Shown one piece after another: positions 33,724-40,483 of a stretch of DNA of 41,725 nucleotides. Both the position numbers and the translations under genes were made by a program. How positions within the stretch are numbered: the first letter of the stretch is position 1; the number at the start of each line of letters is the position of its first letter. The notes below the pieces were generated by a model, which did no database searches, had not been told where the DNA came from, and worked only from the letters and a program-made list of their open reading frames with translations. Source of the DNA: Candidatus Bipolaricaulota bacterium (GTDB lineage Bacteria; Bipolaricaulota; Bipolaricaulia; UBA7950; UBA9294); NCBI GenBank assembly GCA_030612485.1, contig JAUWNS010000002.1:1-41725 (forward strand), read 5' to 3'.

Positions 33724-34144
33724 AATCCGCTATCTCATTGTAGGTGGCTACGCAGTAATGAGATACAGTGAGCCACGATTCACTAAAGATCTTGATGTCT
33801 GGATAGCGACTGACCCAGAGAATGCGGACGCTGTATACGCGGCATTGAAGGCATTTGGCGCACCGCTGGCGAATCTTACCGCAGATGACTTCACCCGCCA
33901 GGATTACTTCTATCAAATGGGAAGACCGCCTCTGCGGGTTGATATTATGATGTCGATTTCAGGAGTCGAATTTGAAGAGGCTTGGAAAAACCGTGAGGTG
34001 GTTGAGTTGGATGACCTTAAGATTCCGTTTATTTCGAGATCTGACCTGATCAGGGCAAAGGAAGCTAGCGGAAGGCCGCAAGACAAGATCGATATCGACA
34101 AACTCAAGGAAGCCGAACAACTGGATGCGCTCGACGAGAAATAG
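33671..34144 (+). CDS. Nucleotidyltransferase, AbiEii/DUF6036-like (possible toxin)
   Basis: 157 residues. KIRYLIVGGYAVMRYSEPRF then TKDLDVWI contains the GG...DxD motif of Pol-beta-type nucleotidyltransferases, and VDIMMSISGVEFEEAW gives the third Asp. This resembles AbiEii toxin-like and DUF6036 families. GAGGT precedes ATG 33671 inside the upstream small gene. Its stop lies within the left arm of an attC-like site at 34112-34195, as cassette genes often do. Confidence 0.8.
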   Translation: MLTSSEFKELLNLFEKHKIRYLIVGGYAVMRYSEPRFTKDLDVWIATDPENADAVYAALKAFGAPLANLTADDFTRQDYFYQMGRPPLRVDIMMSISGVEFEEAWKNREVVELDDLKIPFISRSDLIRAKEASGRPQDKIDIDKLKEAEQLDALDEK

Positions 34145-34195
34145 CGCACCGCCTCGCTTTACGCCATTTCTCGCGAGTGATCCATGCCGTTCGCA
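34112..34195 (+). other. attC-like recombination site 2
   Basis: Left R'' GCCGAAC, right R' GTTCGCA, and the arms pair with one extra base: CTCGACGAGAAAT on the left and ATTTCTCGCGAG on the right, plus flanking GGATG/ATCC. The layout (RYYYAAC, GTTRRRY, extrahelical base) is that of integron attC sites. It overlaps the nucleotidyltransferase stop. Confidence 0.65.
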
Positions 34196-34210
34196 GCCAG
34201 GAAGAGGCTA

Positions 34211-34240
34211 TTGATTAAGCACTGTCTAAGGTGTTATCTT
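34211..34240 (+). promoter_or_regulatory. Possible promoter of the 58-aa gene
   Basis: TTGATT (34211-34216), 17 bases, TTATCT (34234-34239). Transcription would begin at about 34247, the ATG itself, so a leaderless message is possible. Confidence 0.4.
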
Positions 34241-34246
34241 AATGTC

Positions 34247-34423
34247 ATGACGACCAAAGAGAAAGTCTTGAAAGCGGTGCAGGGCCTTCCCGACGACGCG
34301 CCCATAGAAGATGCGATGGAACGACTCCTATTCCTCGCCAAAATCGAGAAAGGGCTAGAGCAAGCTAACGCTGGCGAGACCATTTCGCACGATCAGGTCA
34401 GAGAGAAAACGGGTTGCACTTGA
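34247..34423 (+). CDS. 58-aa conserved small cassette protein (antitoxin-like)
   Basis: MTTKEKVLKAVQGLPDDAPI, then EDAMERLLFLAKIEKGLEQA and NAGETISHDQVREKTGCT. It is similar in style to small RelB/Phd-like proteins of toxin-antitoxin or integron cassettes, with a conserved LPDDA and ISHDQ. No toxin gene is adjacent. The start at ATG 34247 lacks a clear ribosome-binding site. The stop lies within attC-like site 3. Confidence 0.65.
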   Translation: MTTKEKVLKAVQGLPDDAPIEDAMERLLFLAKIEKGLEQANAGETISHDQVREKTGCT

Positions 34424-34472
34424 CTTTGCTTCGCCTCCGGCTCCGCAAAGCAAGTGAGCGCGGGCGTTAGGC
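34404..34472 (+). other. attC-like recombination site 3
   Basis: Right R' GTTAGGC (34466-34472) is the canonical sequence, in GGGCGTTAGGC. The inner stem is CACTTGACTTTGC with GCAAAGCAAGTG, leaving one extrahelical base. The left R'' is poor (only AAC is kept). Confidence 0.6.
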
Positions 34473-34513
34473 GTATAAAATGATAGACATTAGCATAAGG
34501 AGGAATAGATAGC

Positions 34514-36043
34514 ATGAAGACAAGCATGAAACAAAGCACCGAAGGAGCCATGAGATTCAAACAAAACATCCATCTAAATAGTTGTTTACCCATTGTTTCC
34601 ATACTCCTAATCACTCTCTTATTAATCCCAATCGCTGGGAATGCCGGGCCATTAGCAACTATTGAAATTACTTCCGTTCCGGCTTTGGGCACACCGCCTA
34701 CCATTGCAGTAGGGCAAAGTGTAGTCTTCACGGCCGAAGGGAAAGATGCACAAGGCAATACCGTTCCAATACCAGATCCTGTGTGGTACTCTGACGGCGC
34801 CCATGGCACGAGAGAGGTAGATCCAAATGATCCCAACAAGTGTACCTACACCGCTACCAATAAAGGAGCCGACTATATCCAATGTTCTGATGGCCCGCCA
34901 GGCACCGGTAATGTCGATAGCAGTAAAGATTTTACCGTAGTAGAGGGCGGTACATCGGTCCCAACCTTTGTAGTTATGATACCAGAGACTGCCACAATAA
35001 CCCAAGGCGATTCTGTAACATTTACAGTCACACCGTTTGACCAGAATGGCGATGAAATGCCGGATGAACCGGTAACCTTCACCGCAACCGGTGGCCCAAT
35101 TACACCGGAGGGCGTATACACCGGAGAGGAAGTGGGCGAACAGACCGTAACCGTTAAAGTGACCAGTAACCCTGCTGTCACCGATACATCAATTGTCACG
35201 GTCGATCCTGTTACATCGGTCCCAACCTCAGTAGTGATGATACCAGAGACTGCCACAATAACCCAAGGCGATTCTGTAACATTTACAGTCACACCGTTTG
35301 ACCAGAATGGCGATGAAATGCCGGATGAACCGGTAACCTACACCGCAACTGGTGGTCAAATTACACCTGAGGGCGTATACACCGGAGAGGAAACAGGCGA
35401 ACAGACCGTAACCGTTGAAGTGACCAGTAAGCCTAGTATCAGCGATACCTCAACTGTCACGGTTAAGGCCGATAGTGACGGCGACGGTATATCGGATGCC
35501 GAAGAGGACGGCGGACCAAACGGCGGCGACGGAAACTACGACGGAATCCCTGACAGTTTGCAGTCGAATGTAGGCTCTATTCCATCCGCCACCGGTACTG
35601 GATACTTGACCGTAGAGGTCATATCGGGGTGTCGGCATCTGGAGAAGATCCGGACCTATACAGAGGCAGCGCAGGGTAACGACAATGATTACGACTATCC
35701 TTGCGGATTGGTAGGGTTCGAGCTTGCGTGCAGCAGCGCAACAATAAGGGTCTATTTTCACGGCGAATCGGACCTCTCGGGATACACGTACAGGAAATAC
35801 GGGCCTATGCCTCCGAATTTTAATAATCCCCAGTGGTACACGCTTCCCGGCGTGACCTTCGGGACAGTAGATATAGGCGGACAAACCGTTGCATACGCTG
35901 AGTTTACCCTGACCGACGGTCAACTCGGAGACGATACGGGTGTTGATGGAGTGATATACGACCAGGGCGGACCCGGTATCAGTATGCCGCATGATCTGCT
36001 AGGGTTTGGAGCCGGGGTCTTGTCTTTTGACTTCTTCTGGTGA
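34514..36043 (+). CDS. Secreted Ig-like / TSP3 / choice-of-anchor U protein
   Basis: 509 residues. The signal segment (IVSILLITLLLIPIAGNAGP) is followed by an Ig-like domain (~46-145), two nearly identical Ig repeats of 87 residues (~147-320: TSVPTxVVMIPETATITQGD), a TSP3 element (DSDGDGISDAEE) and a choice-of-anchor U domain (~360-490: GYTYRKYGPMPPNFNNPQWY). No PEP/IPTL-CTERM tail follows, so the anchor is unclear. It follows attC-like site 3 and starts 10 bases after AAGGAGG. Codon use and composition are AT-richer than the surrounding core genes, in keeping with an acquired cassette. Confidence 0.85.
   Translation: MKTSMKQSTEGAMRFKQNIHLNSCLPIVSILLITLLLIPIAGNAGPLATIEITSVPALGTPPTIAVGQSVVFTAEGKDAQGNTVPIPDPVWYSDGAHGTREVDPNDPNKCTYTATNKGADYIQCSDGPPGTGNVDSSKDFTVVEGGTSVPTFVVMIPETATITQGDSVTFTVTPFDQNGDEMPDEPVTFTATGGPITPEGVYTGEEVGEQTVTVKVTSNPAVTDTSIVTVDPVTSVPTSVVMIPETATITQGDSVTFTVTPFDQNGDEMPDEPVTYTATGGQITPEGVYTGEETGEQTVTVEVTSKPSISDTSTVTVKADSDGDGISDAEEDGGPNGGDGNYDGIPDSLQSNVGSIPSATGTGYLTVEVISGCRHLEKIRTYTEAAQGNDNDYDYPCGLVGFELACSSATIRVYFHGESDLSGYTYRKYGPMPPNFNNPQWYTLPGVTFGTVDIGGQTVAYAEFTLTDGQLGDDTGVDGVIYDQGGPGISMPHDLLGFGAGVLSFDFFW
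34952..35473 (+). repeat. Tandem 261-bp in-frame repeat
   Basis: Two copies, 34952-35212 and 35213-35473, encode the 87-residue Ig-like units. Blocks such as TGCCACAATAACCCAAGGCG recur unchanged, so the duplication is recent. Confidence 0.85.
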
Positions 36044-36124
36044 TTCACTTCCTGGAGATACCTGGAATCATGGGCTGAGAGACTGGGAGTGAAAGTCTTG
36101 CTCGATCAGGTGAAGAAGCAATGA
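36044..36124 (+). pseudogene. Nucleotidyltransferase C-terminal remnant
   Basis: After the previous stop the same frame reads SWRYLESWAERLGVKVLLDQ, then VKKQ-stop. The pattern YLExWAxxLGVxxLLxxxxKx is the usual C-terminus of small antitoxin-type nucleotidyltransferases. No start or catalytic part is left. Its stop overlaps the next start (ATGA). Confidence 0.5.
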
Positions 36125-36378
36125 ACGATGATCCTATAGATATCGAAGAGCGTTTCCGGAAGATGATCATGGCAAGGTCACCACAAGAGCGTCTGGCTAT
36201 GGCCTGTCGTATGTTCGCTACAGCGAAGGCTCTAGTTCGCGCTGGGATCAAGGAAGAGCACGGTCTGATAGACCGTTATGAGTTGCGGAAACACGTGTTC
36301 CTCAGGCTCTACGGACAGAACTTCGGAGAAACCGAACAGGCGAAGATTTTCGATTCGTGGAGGCTCTGTAGCTATTAG
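36121..36378 (+). CDS. Conserved small hypothetical protein
   Basis: 85 residues, helical: FRKMIMARSPQERLAMACRM, then FATAKALVRAGIKEE and ELRKHVFLRLYGQNFGE. Related short proteins (SPEERLxMGxxMF, ELRxxxFLRxYG) are found next to small nucleotidyltransferases. The start overlaps the stop of such a remnant (ATGA), supporting that it was the second gene of a coupled pair. The function is not established. Confidence 0.7.
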   Translation: MNDDPIDIEERFRKMIMARSPQERLAMACRMFATAKALVRAGIKEEHGLIDRYELRKHVFLRLYGQNFGETEQAKIFDSWRLCSY

Positions 36379-36396
36379 GGGTTCCTTGCTGTTTCG

Positions 36397-36415
36397 CCTG
36401 CCTGCAGCAGGCAGG
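36397..36415. repeat. Palindrome in the 36379-36795 intergenic stretch
   Basis: CCTGCCTGC-A-GCAGGCAGG. The stretch to 36795 also holds a dispersed-repeat copy (36515-36545) and a second hairpin (36747-36776), but no recognisable gene. Confidence 0.5.
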
Positions 36416-36514
36416 AGTGGGTAGTGACTTCTAATTTCGGTTAGCACAGGACGGATGCCGGTTGCGAAGCAAGACCGGAGATCAGAAAGAATTCACCACC
36501 GAGTAGATGAGGAG

Positions 36515-36545
36515 GTGGTAAAACAATTCTGTACCTCTGCGAGAG
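36515..36545 (+). repeat. Dispersed intergenic repeat, copy 3
   Basis: TGGTAAAACAATTCTGTACC then TCTGCGAGAG matches the copies at 5591-5643 (opposite strand) and 7451-7491. Confidence 0.55.
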
Positions 36546-36746
36546 ACACAAGCTTTTCCTCTTGCCCGTTCGTTGCACTCACTCAAGCTGCAAAGGTGTC
36601 GTGACACCAAGATCGCTAAGGGATGCCTTCGGTTCTAGTTTTTTCTATGTAACGCTTTCCTTTGCGTTCTTGGCGTCTTTGCGAGAGGCACAAGTTTTTT
36701 CTGTACTGCTGCGCGAATCTTCACCCTTTCTCTTTAGGTACCCATT

Positions 36747-36776
36747 CCTGTCTGCGCGCGAACACGCACAGGCAGG
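36747..36776 (-). terminator. Hairpin downstream of guaA
   Basis: CCTGTCTGCGCG pairs with CGCACAGGCAGG with one mismatch and one G.U, beginning 20 bases after the guaA stop. No U tract is evident, so it may only stabilise the 3' end. Confidence 0.4.
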
Positions 36777-36795
36777 CGAAACGACAAAGAGCCGA

Positions 36796-38316
36796 TTATT
36801 CCCACTCAATCGTCGCTGGGGGTTTGCTCGTGATGTCGTAGACCACGCGGCCGATCTGGGGGATGTTCCTGGTTATTCGCGCGGCCACCTGGTCGAGGAA
36901 CGCATGCGGGAGGCGGGCCCAGTCAGCAGTCATCCCATCCACGCTCGTCACCGCCCGCAGGGCGAGGATGTAGCCGTACCTTCGTTCGTCTCCCACCACC
37001 CCGACGCTCCTGACCGGGGTGAGGACCGCGAGGGCCTGCCACACGTGATCGTACAGCCCGGCTTCCTTGAGGGAGGAGATGAAGATCCAGTCCGCCTCCC
37101 GCAGGATGCGCAGTCGCTCTGGAGTGATCTCGCCGATGATCCGGATCGCCAGTCCGGGCCCGGGGAAGGGATGACGCAGCCTAAGCTCATCTGGAAGCCC
37201 GAGCAGCGCAGCAACCTCGCGCACCTCGTCCTTGAACAGGTAGCGAAACGGCTCAAGCAGCTCGAATCCGATATCATTGGGGAGTCCGCCCACGTTGTGA
37301 TGGCTCTTTATGCTCGCCGACCCTTCACTGCCGGCGGATTCGATCACGTCCGGATAAAGTGTCCCCTGGGCGAGGAAGTGAAACGATCCCAGATCGAGTG
37401 CCTTTTCCCTGAACACTGCGATGAACTCGCGTCCGATGACCTTCCGTTTTTCCTCAGGGGAAGAGATCCCGGCAAGGGCATGCAGAAATCGATCGGCGGC
37501 GTCCACGCTGATCAGGTTCACCCCAAGCGGGCGCAACGCCGTCTCTACCTCCTCCCGCTCTCTCATCCGAAGCAGCCCATGGTCCACGAAGATCGCCGTG
37601 TGGTCCACCTTCGCTGCGGCAAGCAGGAGAGCGAGGGTGGAGGAATCAACCCCGCCGGATGCCGCAAGCAGGACGCGCTGTCCGCCTCTGGTGCGACGGC
37701 GCACATCTTTGATGATCTGTTCCAGGGTATGCTCCGGTGCCCAATCGCGGGCCACCCCGGCCACGTCGAGAAAGTTCGCTAATATCGTTTTCCCTTGAGG
37801 GGTGTGGACCACCTCGGGATGAAACTGAATTCCGAACAAGCACCCGTCCGGCGATTCGACGGCTGCAATCGGGTTATCCTCCGTGCGTGCCGTCGCTCGC
37901 CAACCCGACGGCGGATCGGCCACCGCGTCGGAGTGGCTCATCCATACTTGGAGATCTCCGTCTTCCAGTCCAGCAAAGAGGGGCCCGCTGCACTGGGTGA
38001 GACGGGCGCGTCCGTACTCCCTGGTTCCAGTGGGGATGACACGGCCACCGAAGCGGAGCACAAGGTATTGCATCCCGTAACAGATACCAAGAATGGGCAG
38101 GCCGAGGTCAAACAGGCGGCCATCCGGCTGGAGAGCGCCCGGCTGGAGCACGGAGGCGGGACCACCGGATAGAATCACCGCCTGCGGACGGTGTGCGATG
38201 ATCTCTTCAACAGGTGATCTTCCGGGTAAAATCACGGAATAGGCGTGCAGTTCCCGGATGCGACGTGCGATCAGCCGGGTGTACTGCGACCCAAAGTCGA
38301 GGATGACGACGCTCAT
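36796..38316 (-). CDS. guaA: GMP synthase (glutamine-hydrolysing)
   Basis: 506 residues, normal length. GATase class I domain: Cys79 in GICYGMQYL, with His and Glu in [16 protein letters not shown]-pyrophosphatase domain: P-loop [15 protein letters not shown]. Dimerisation domain: [18 protein letters not shown] to the C-terminal PPATIEWE. It converts XMP to GMP. It starts 9 bases after the xpt stop, so the two form an operon joining purine salvage and GMP synthesis. Confidence 0.97.
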   Translation of the reverse strand: MSVVILDFGSQYTRLIARRIRELHAYSVILPGRSPVEEIIAHRPQAVILSGGPASVLQPGALQPDGRLFDLGLPILGICYGMQYLVLRFGGRVIPTGTREYGRARLTQCSGPLFAGLEDGDLQVWMSHSDAVADPPSGWRATARTEDNPIAAVESPDGCLFGIQFHPEVVHTPQGKTILANFLDVAGVARDWAPEHTLEQIIKDVRRRTRGGQRVLLAASGGVDSSTLALLLAAAKVDHTAIFVDHGLLRMREREEVETALRPLGVNLISVDAADRFLHALAGISSPEEKRKVIGREFIAVFREKALDLGSFHFLAQGTLYPDVIESAGSEGSASIKSHHNVGGLPNDIGFELLEPFRYLFKDEVREVAALLGLPDELRLRHPFPGPGLAIRIIGEITPERLRILREADWIFISSLKEAGLYDHVWQALAVLTPVRSVGVVGDERRYGYILALRAVTSVDGMTADWARLPHAFLDQVAARITRNIPQIGRVVYDITSKPPATIEWE

Positions 38317-38325
38317 CGGGCGGTC

Positions 38326-38904
38326 CTACATCCTGTCGGAGAAGGTGATCCTGCCCGTCTCCGGATCCATACCGACGATCGAGACCAATGTGACCACCGG
38401 TTTTTCGTAGCGCGCGAGCTTCTGCCTCCCCTCCCCGAACTCCTTGGCGATCACGAACCCGAACCCAAGAAGGCTCGCCCCGCTCTCAAGCACCATGTCC
38501 GCCAGGGCAGCGGAGGTGTCCCCGCGATAAAGGAAATCGTCTACGATCAGGACGCGTTCCTGTTTATTGAGGTAGTCTTTGGATATAGAAAGCTCCACCG
38601 TGGTGCCTTTGGTGGGGGAAACGATGGAACGCACGTATGGGCGGTTCATCGTAGCGGCGTGCCCCTTCTTGGCGTACAGCGCCGTTGCCCCCAGCCGACG
38701 CGCTATCTCATAGGCGACCACATTTCCAGCCGCTTCCGCAGTGAGCACACAGCTCACCTCCTTATTGCCGAACTCCTTTGAAATCTGCCGGCCCACCTCT
38801 TCCATGAACGTTGGGTCGATGCGGTGGTTGAGGAATCCGTCCACCCGCAGGAACTCCGGCCCGACCACCGTCCCGTAACGCTGTACCCAGTTTCCCAGCA
38901 GCAT
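38326..38904 (-). CDS. xpt: Xanthine phosphoribosyltransferase
   Basis: 192 residues, like the B. subtilis-type Xpt. FLNHRIDPTFMEEVGRQISK, the PRPP-binding loop VLIVDDFLYRGDT (~119-131) and GFGFVIAKEFGEGRQKL are characteristic; it lacks the C-terminal form of PyrE. It makes XMP from xanthine and PRPP, feeding guaA. GGGGG lies four bases before ATG 38904. No purine riboswitch is seen in the short leader, only a hairpin at 38928-38943. Confidence 0.92.
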   Translation of the reverse strand: MLLGNWVQRYGTVVGPEFLRVDGFLNHRIDPTFMEEVGRQISKEFGNKEVSCVLTAEAAGNVVAYEIARRLGATALYAKKGHAATMNRPYVRSIVSPTKGTTVELSISKDYLNKQERVLIVDDFLYRGDTSAALADMVLESGASLLGFGFVIAKEFGEGRQKLARYEKPVVTLVSIVGMDPETGRITFSDRM

Positions 38905-38927
38905 TTTACCCCCTTATTGATGATCTT

Positions 38928-38943
38928 CTGTCCGTTGGGACAG
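38928..38943. repeat. Leader hairpin upstream of xpt
   Basis: CTGTCC-GTTG-GGACAG, a 6-bp stem in the transcript leader just upstream of the xpt ribosome-binding site. Confidence 0.4.
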
Positions 38944-38947
38944 CTCG

Positions 38948-38976
38948 ATTGTGCCGCAGAACCGGAAAAGCAACAA
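38948..38976 (-). promoter_or_regulatory. Possible promoter of xpt-guaA
   Basis: Minus strand TTGTTG (38976-38971), 17 bases, CACAAT (38953-38948). A moderate match to sigma70. Confidence 0.45.
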
Positions 38977-39012
38977 GAAATTCAGGAAGGAAAACCGCTT
39001 TGCCGAGGGACA

Positions 39013-39777
39013 TCACCCGGGTTCAGGAACGAATTCGGATTGGTGCTCCTGCAGGAGCTTCTGCATGGTTTGCGCCACCAAGCGATGCTCCTTCTGCGTG
39101 TGGGGGTCGAGGCGGAGGGTGAAGTAGTTCGCCCACGCCGCTCGATCACCCATCATCCACAGTTCGGTGTAAAGCCCGGTCCCAAGGACGGCGCGCGCTA
39201 TCTCCGCCCGTACATTCAGCCCGCGCAGAAGCCGGTAGATCTTCTCTTCCAGGGAGTAGGCAAGGCGGAACAGACCAACAGCGGTCGCCCCCACCTCCTC
39301 CTCTGCTGGCATCCAGAATGCAAGGGGGGCACGCTTATCATCGGCGTAACGGCGGCTCAACTCCTGATACGAGAACGTTCGATGGCGCATGATCTGGCGG
39401 GCAATGAAGATTGGAACCTTGATCCGGAAAACGGCGATGCTCATCCGGTGCCGCTTTGCCGTTTCTTCGTCTGACAACGCAGGGTCTTTCTCGTATGTGG
39501 CTAGGTGGGGATAGTTCCGCAGGCTGTTCTCGATTTTGGGAGCCCTTCCGTCCCGGACAAACTCGAACGCCGAGGATGGGAGCCCGCCGCTCTCGGTCCA
39601 GAGCCGCTCGACAAGCTTCTTCGCGTCCTTCGGTGGCTTCCCGTAGCAGATGCTCGCTACGGTCGCCACCGCTTCCACCCGCGCCTCCTCGTTCAGATTG
39701 GCAAGGCTGAAGTCCCACAGCTGTACGTACCCCAAACCACAAATTCCCTCTTCAGCGGTCTTCTTGATATATTTCAC
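39013..39777 (-). CDS. thyX: Flavin-dependent thymidylate synthase
   Basis: 254 residues. The ThyX signature RHRTFSYQELSRR (131-143) and the C-terminal RAVLGTGLYTELWMMGD are clear. It makes dTMP from dUMP with FAD and methylene-folate. Start GTG 39777, with GAGGGA close upstream. It lies 7 bases after dcd, which supplies the dUMP precursor. Confidence 0.96.
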   Translation of the reverse strand: MKYIKKTAEEGICGLGYVQLWDFSLANLNEEARVEAVATVASICYGKPPKDAKKLVERLWTESGGLPSSAFEFVRDGRAPKIENSLRNYPHLATYEKDPALSDEETAKRHRMSIAVFRIKVPIFIARQIMRHRTFSYQELSRRYADDKRAPLAFWMPAEEEVGATAVGLFRLAYSLEEKIYRLLRGLNVRAEIARAVLGTGLYTELWMMGDRAAWANYFTLRLDPHTQKEHRLVAQTMQKLLQEHQSEFVPEPG

Positions 39778-39784
39778 TTGTCCC

Positions 39785-40345
39785 TCACTTTGGCAGGGTA
39801 ACTCCGGGCTGGTCCTGATAGATCCCTCCCGCTTCCTTCTCCGCGTACGTCCTAAGCGGCCTGTTCCCGCGGAAGAAGACCACCTGCGCGATCCCCTGTC
39901 CGATGTGGAGCCTGATCGGAAGGGGGGAGAGGTTTGCCAGTTCGATCGTCAGGACGCCTTTCCAGCCCGGTTCGAGCGGGGTGACGTTTACCAGCAGCCC
40001 GCACCGCGCGTAGGAGCTTTTCCCCCAGCAGACCCCAGCGACGTCGTCTGGGATGTGAAACTTCTCCACTGATTCTGCCAGAACCTGGGAGCCGGGGGCG
40101 ACTTCCAGCGTGTCCGTCACCTCGATCTCCCGAAAATGCCCGCGGGGAAAGGCGATCGGATCGAGCACAGCGTTAATCCCCCCAATTGGGACGAGGAACT
40201 TGCTCCCCAAACGAAGGTCGTACCCAAAGCTTCCAAGCCCGTAGGATGGTTTTCCGGCCTGTTTGGGGACGAACGGCCAGATCATTCCTCCTTCCGTGCA
40301 CAGTGCCTCTATCTCTCGATCGTTCAAAATTCCGGTCAGGTTCAC
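39785..40345 (-). CDS. dcd: dCTP deaminase
   Basis: 186 residues. SFGYDLRLGSKF, GKSSYARCGLL (108-118) and the catalytic Glu135 in GVLTIELANLSP define Dcd/Dut-family dCTP deaminases. It deaminates dCTP to dUTP; whether it also cleaves dUTP (bifunctional type) is not settled by sequence. Start GTG 40345, with AAGGAG upstream. It forms an operon with thyX. Confidence 0.94.
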   Translation of the reverse strand: MNLTGILNDREIEALCTEGGMIWPFVPKQAGKPSYGLGSFGYDLRLGSKFLVPIGGINAVLDPIAFPRGHFREIEVTDTLEVAPGSQVLAESVEKFHIPDDVAGVCWGKSSYARCGLLVNVTPLEPGWKGVLTIELANLSPLPIRLHIGQGIAQVVFFRGNRPLRTYAEKEAGGIYQDQPGVTLPK

Positions 40346-40378
40346 GATTCTCCTTCAAACTTTATCGAAGCATGGCCT

Positions 40379-40407
40379 AGTATAAGGGTTGATCCATTGG
40401 TAATAAA
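40379..40407 (-). promoter_or_regulatory. Possible promoter of dcd-thyX
   Basis: Minus strand TTTATT (40407-40402), 17 bases, TATACT (40384-40379). The -10 is good and the -35 weak. Confidence 0.45.
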
Positions 40408-40483
40408 ACTCCGCGCCCGTGTATACAAGAAAAGGAGTTCTCTCATGCAAGATGAGTATGAAGAGAGGGAGTATCTAAACACA

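Noticed and set aside
38905..39012. Purine riboswitch upstream of xpt
   Set aside because: The leader is too short and shows no purine-aptamer conserved junction, only a 6-bp hairpin.
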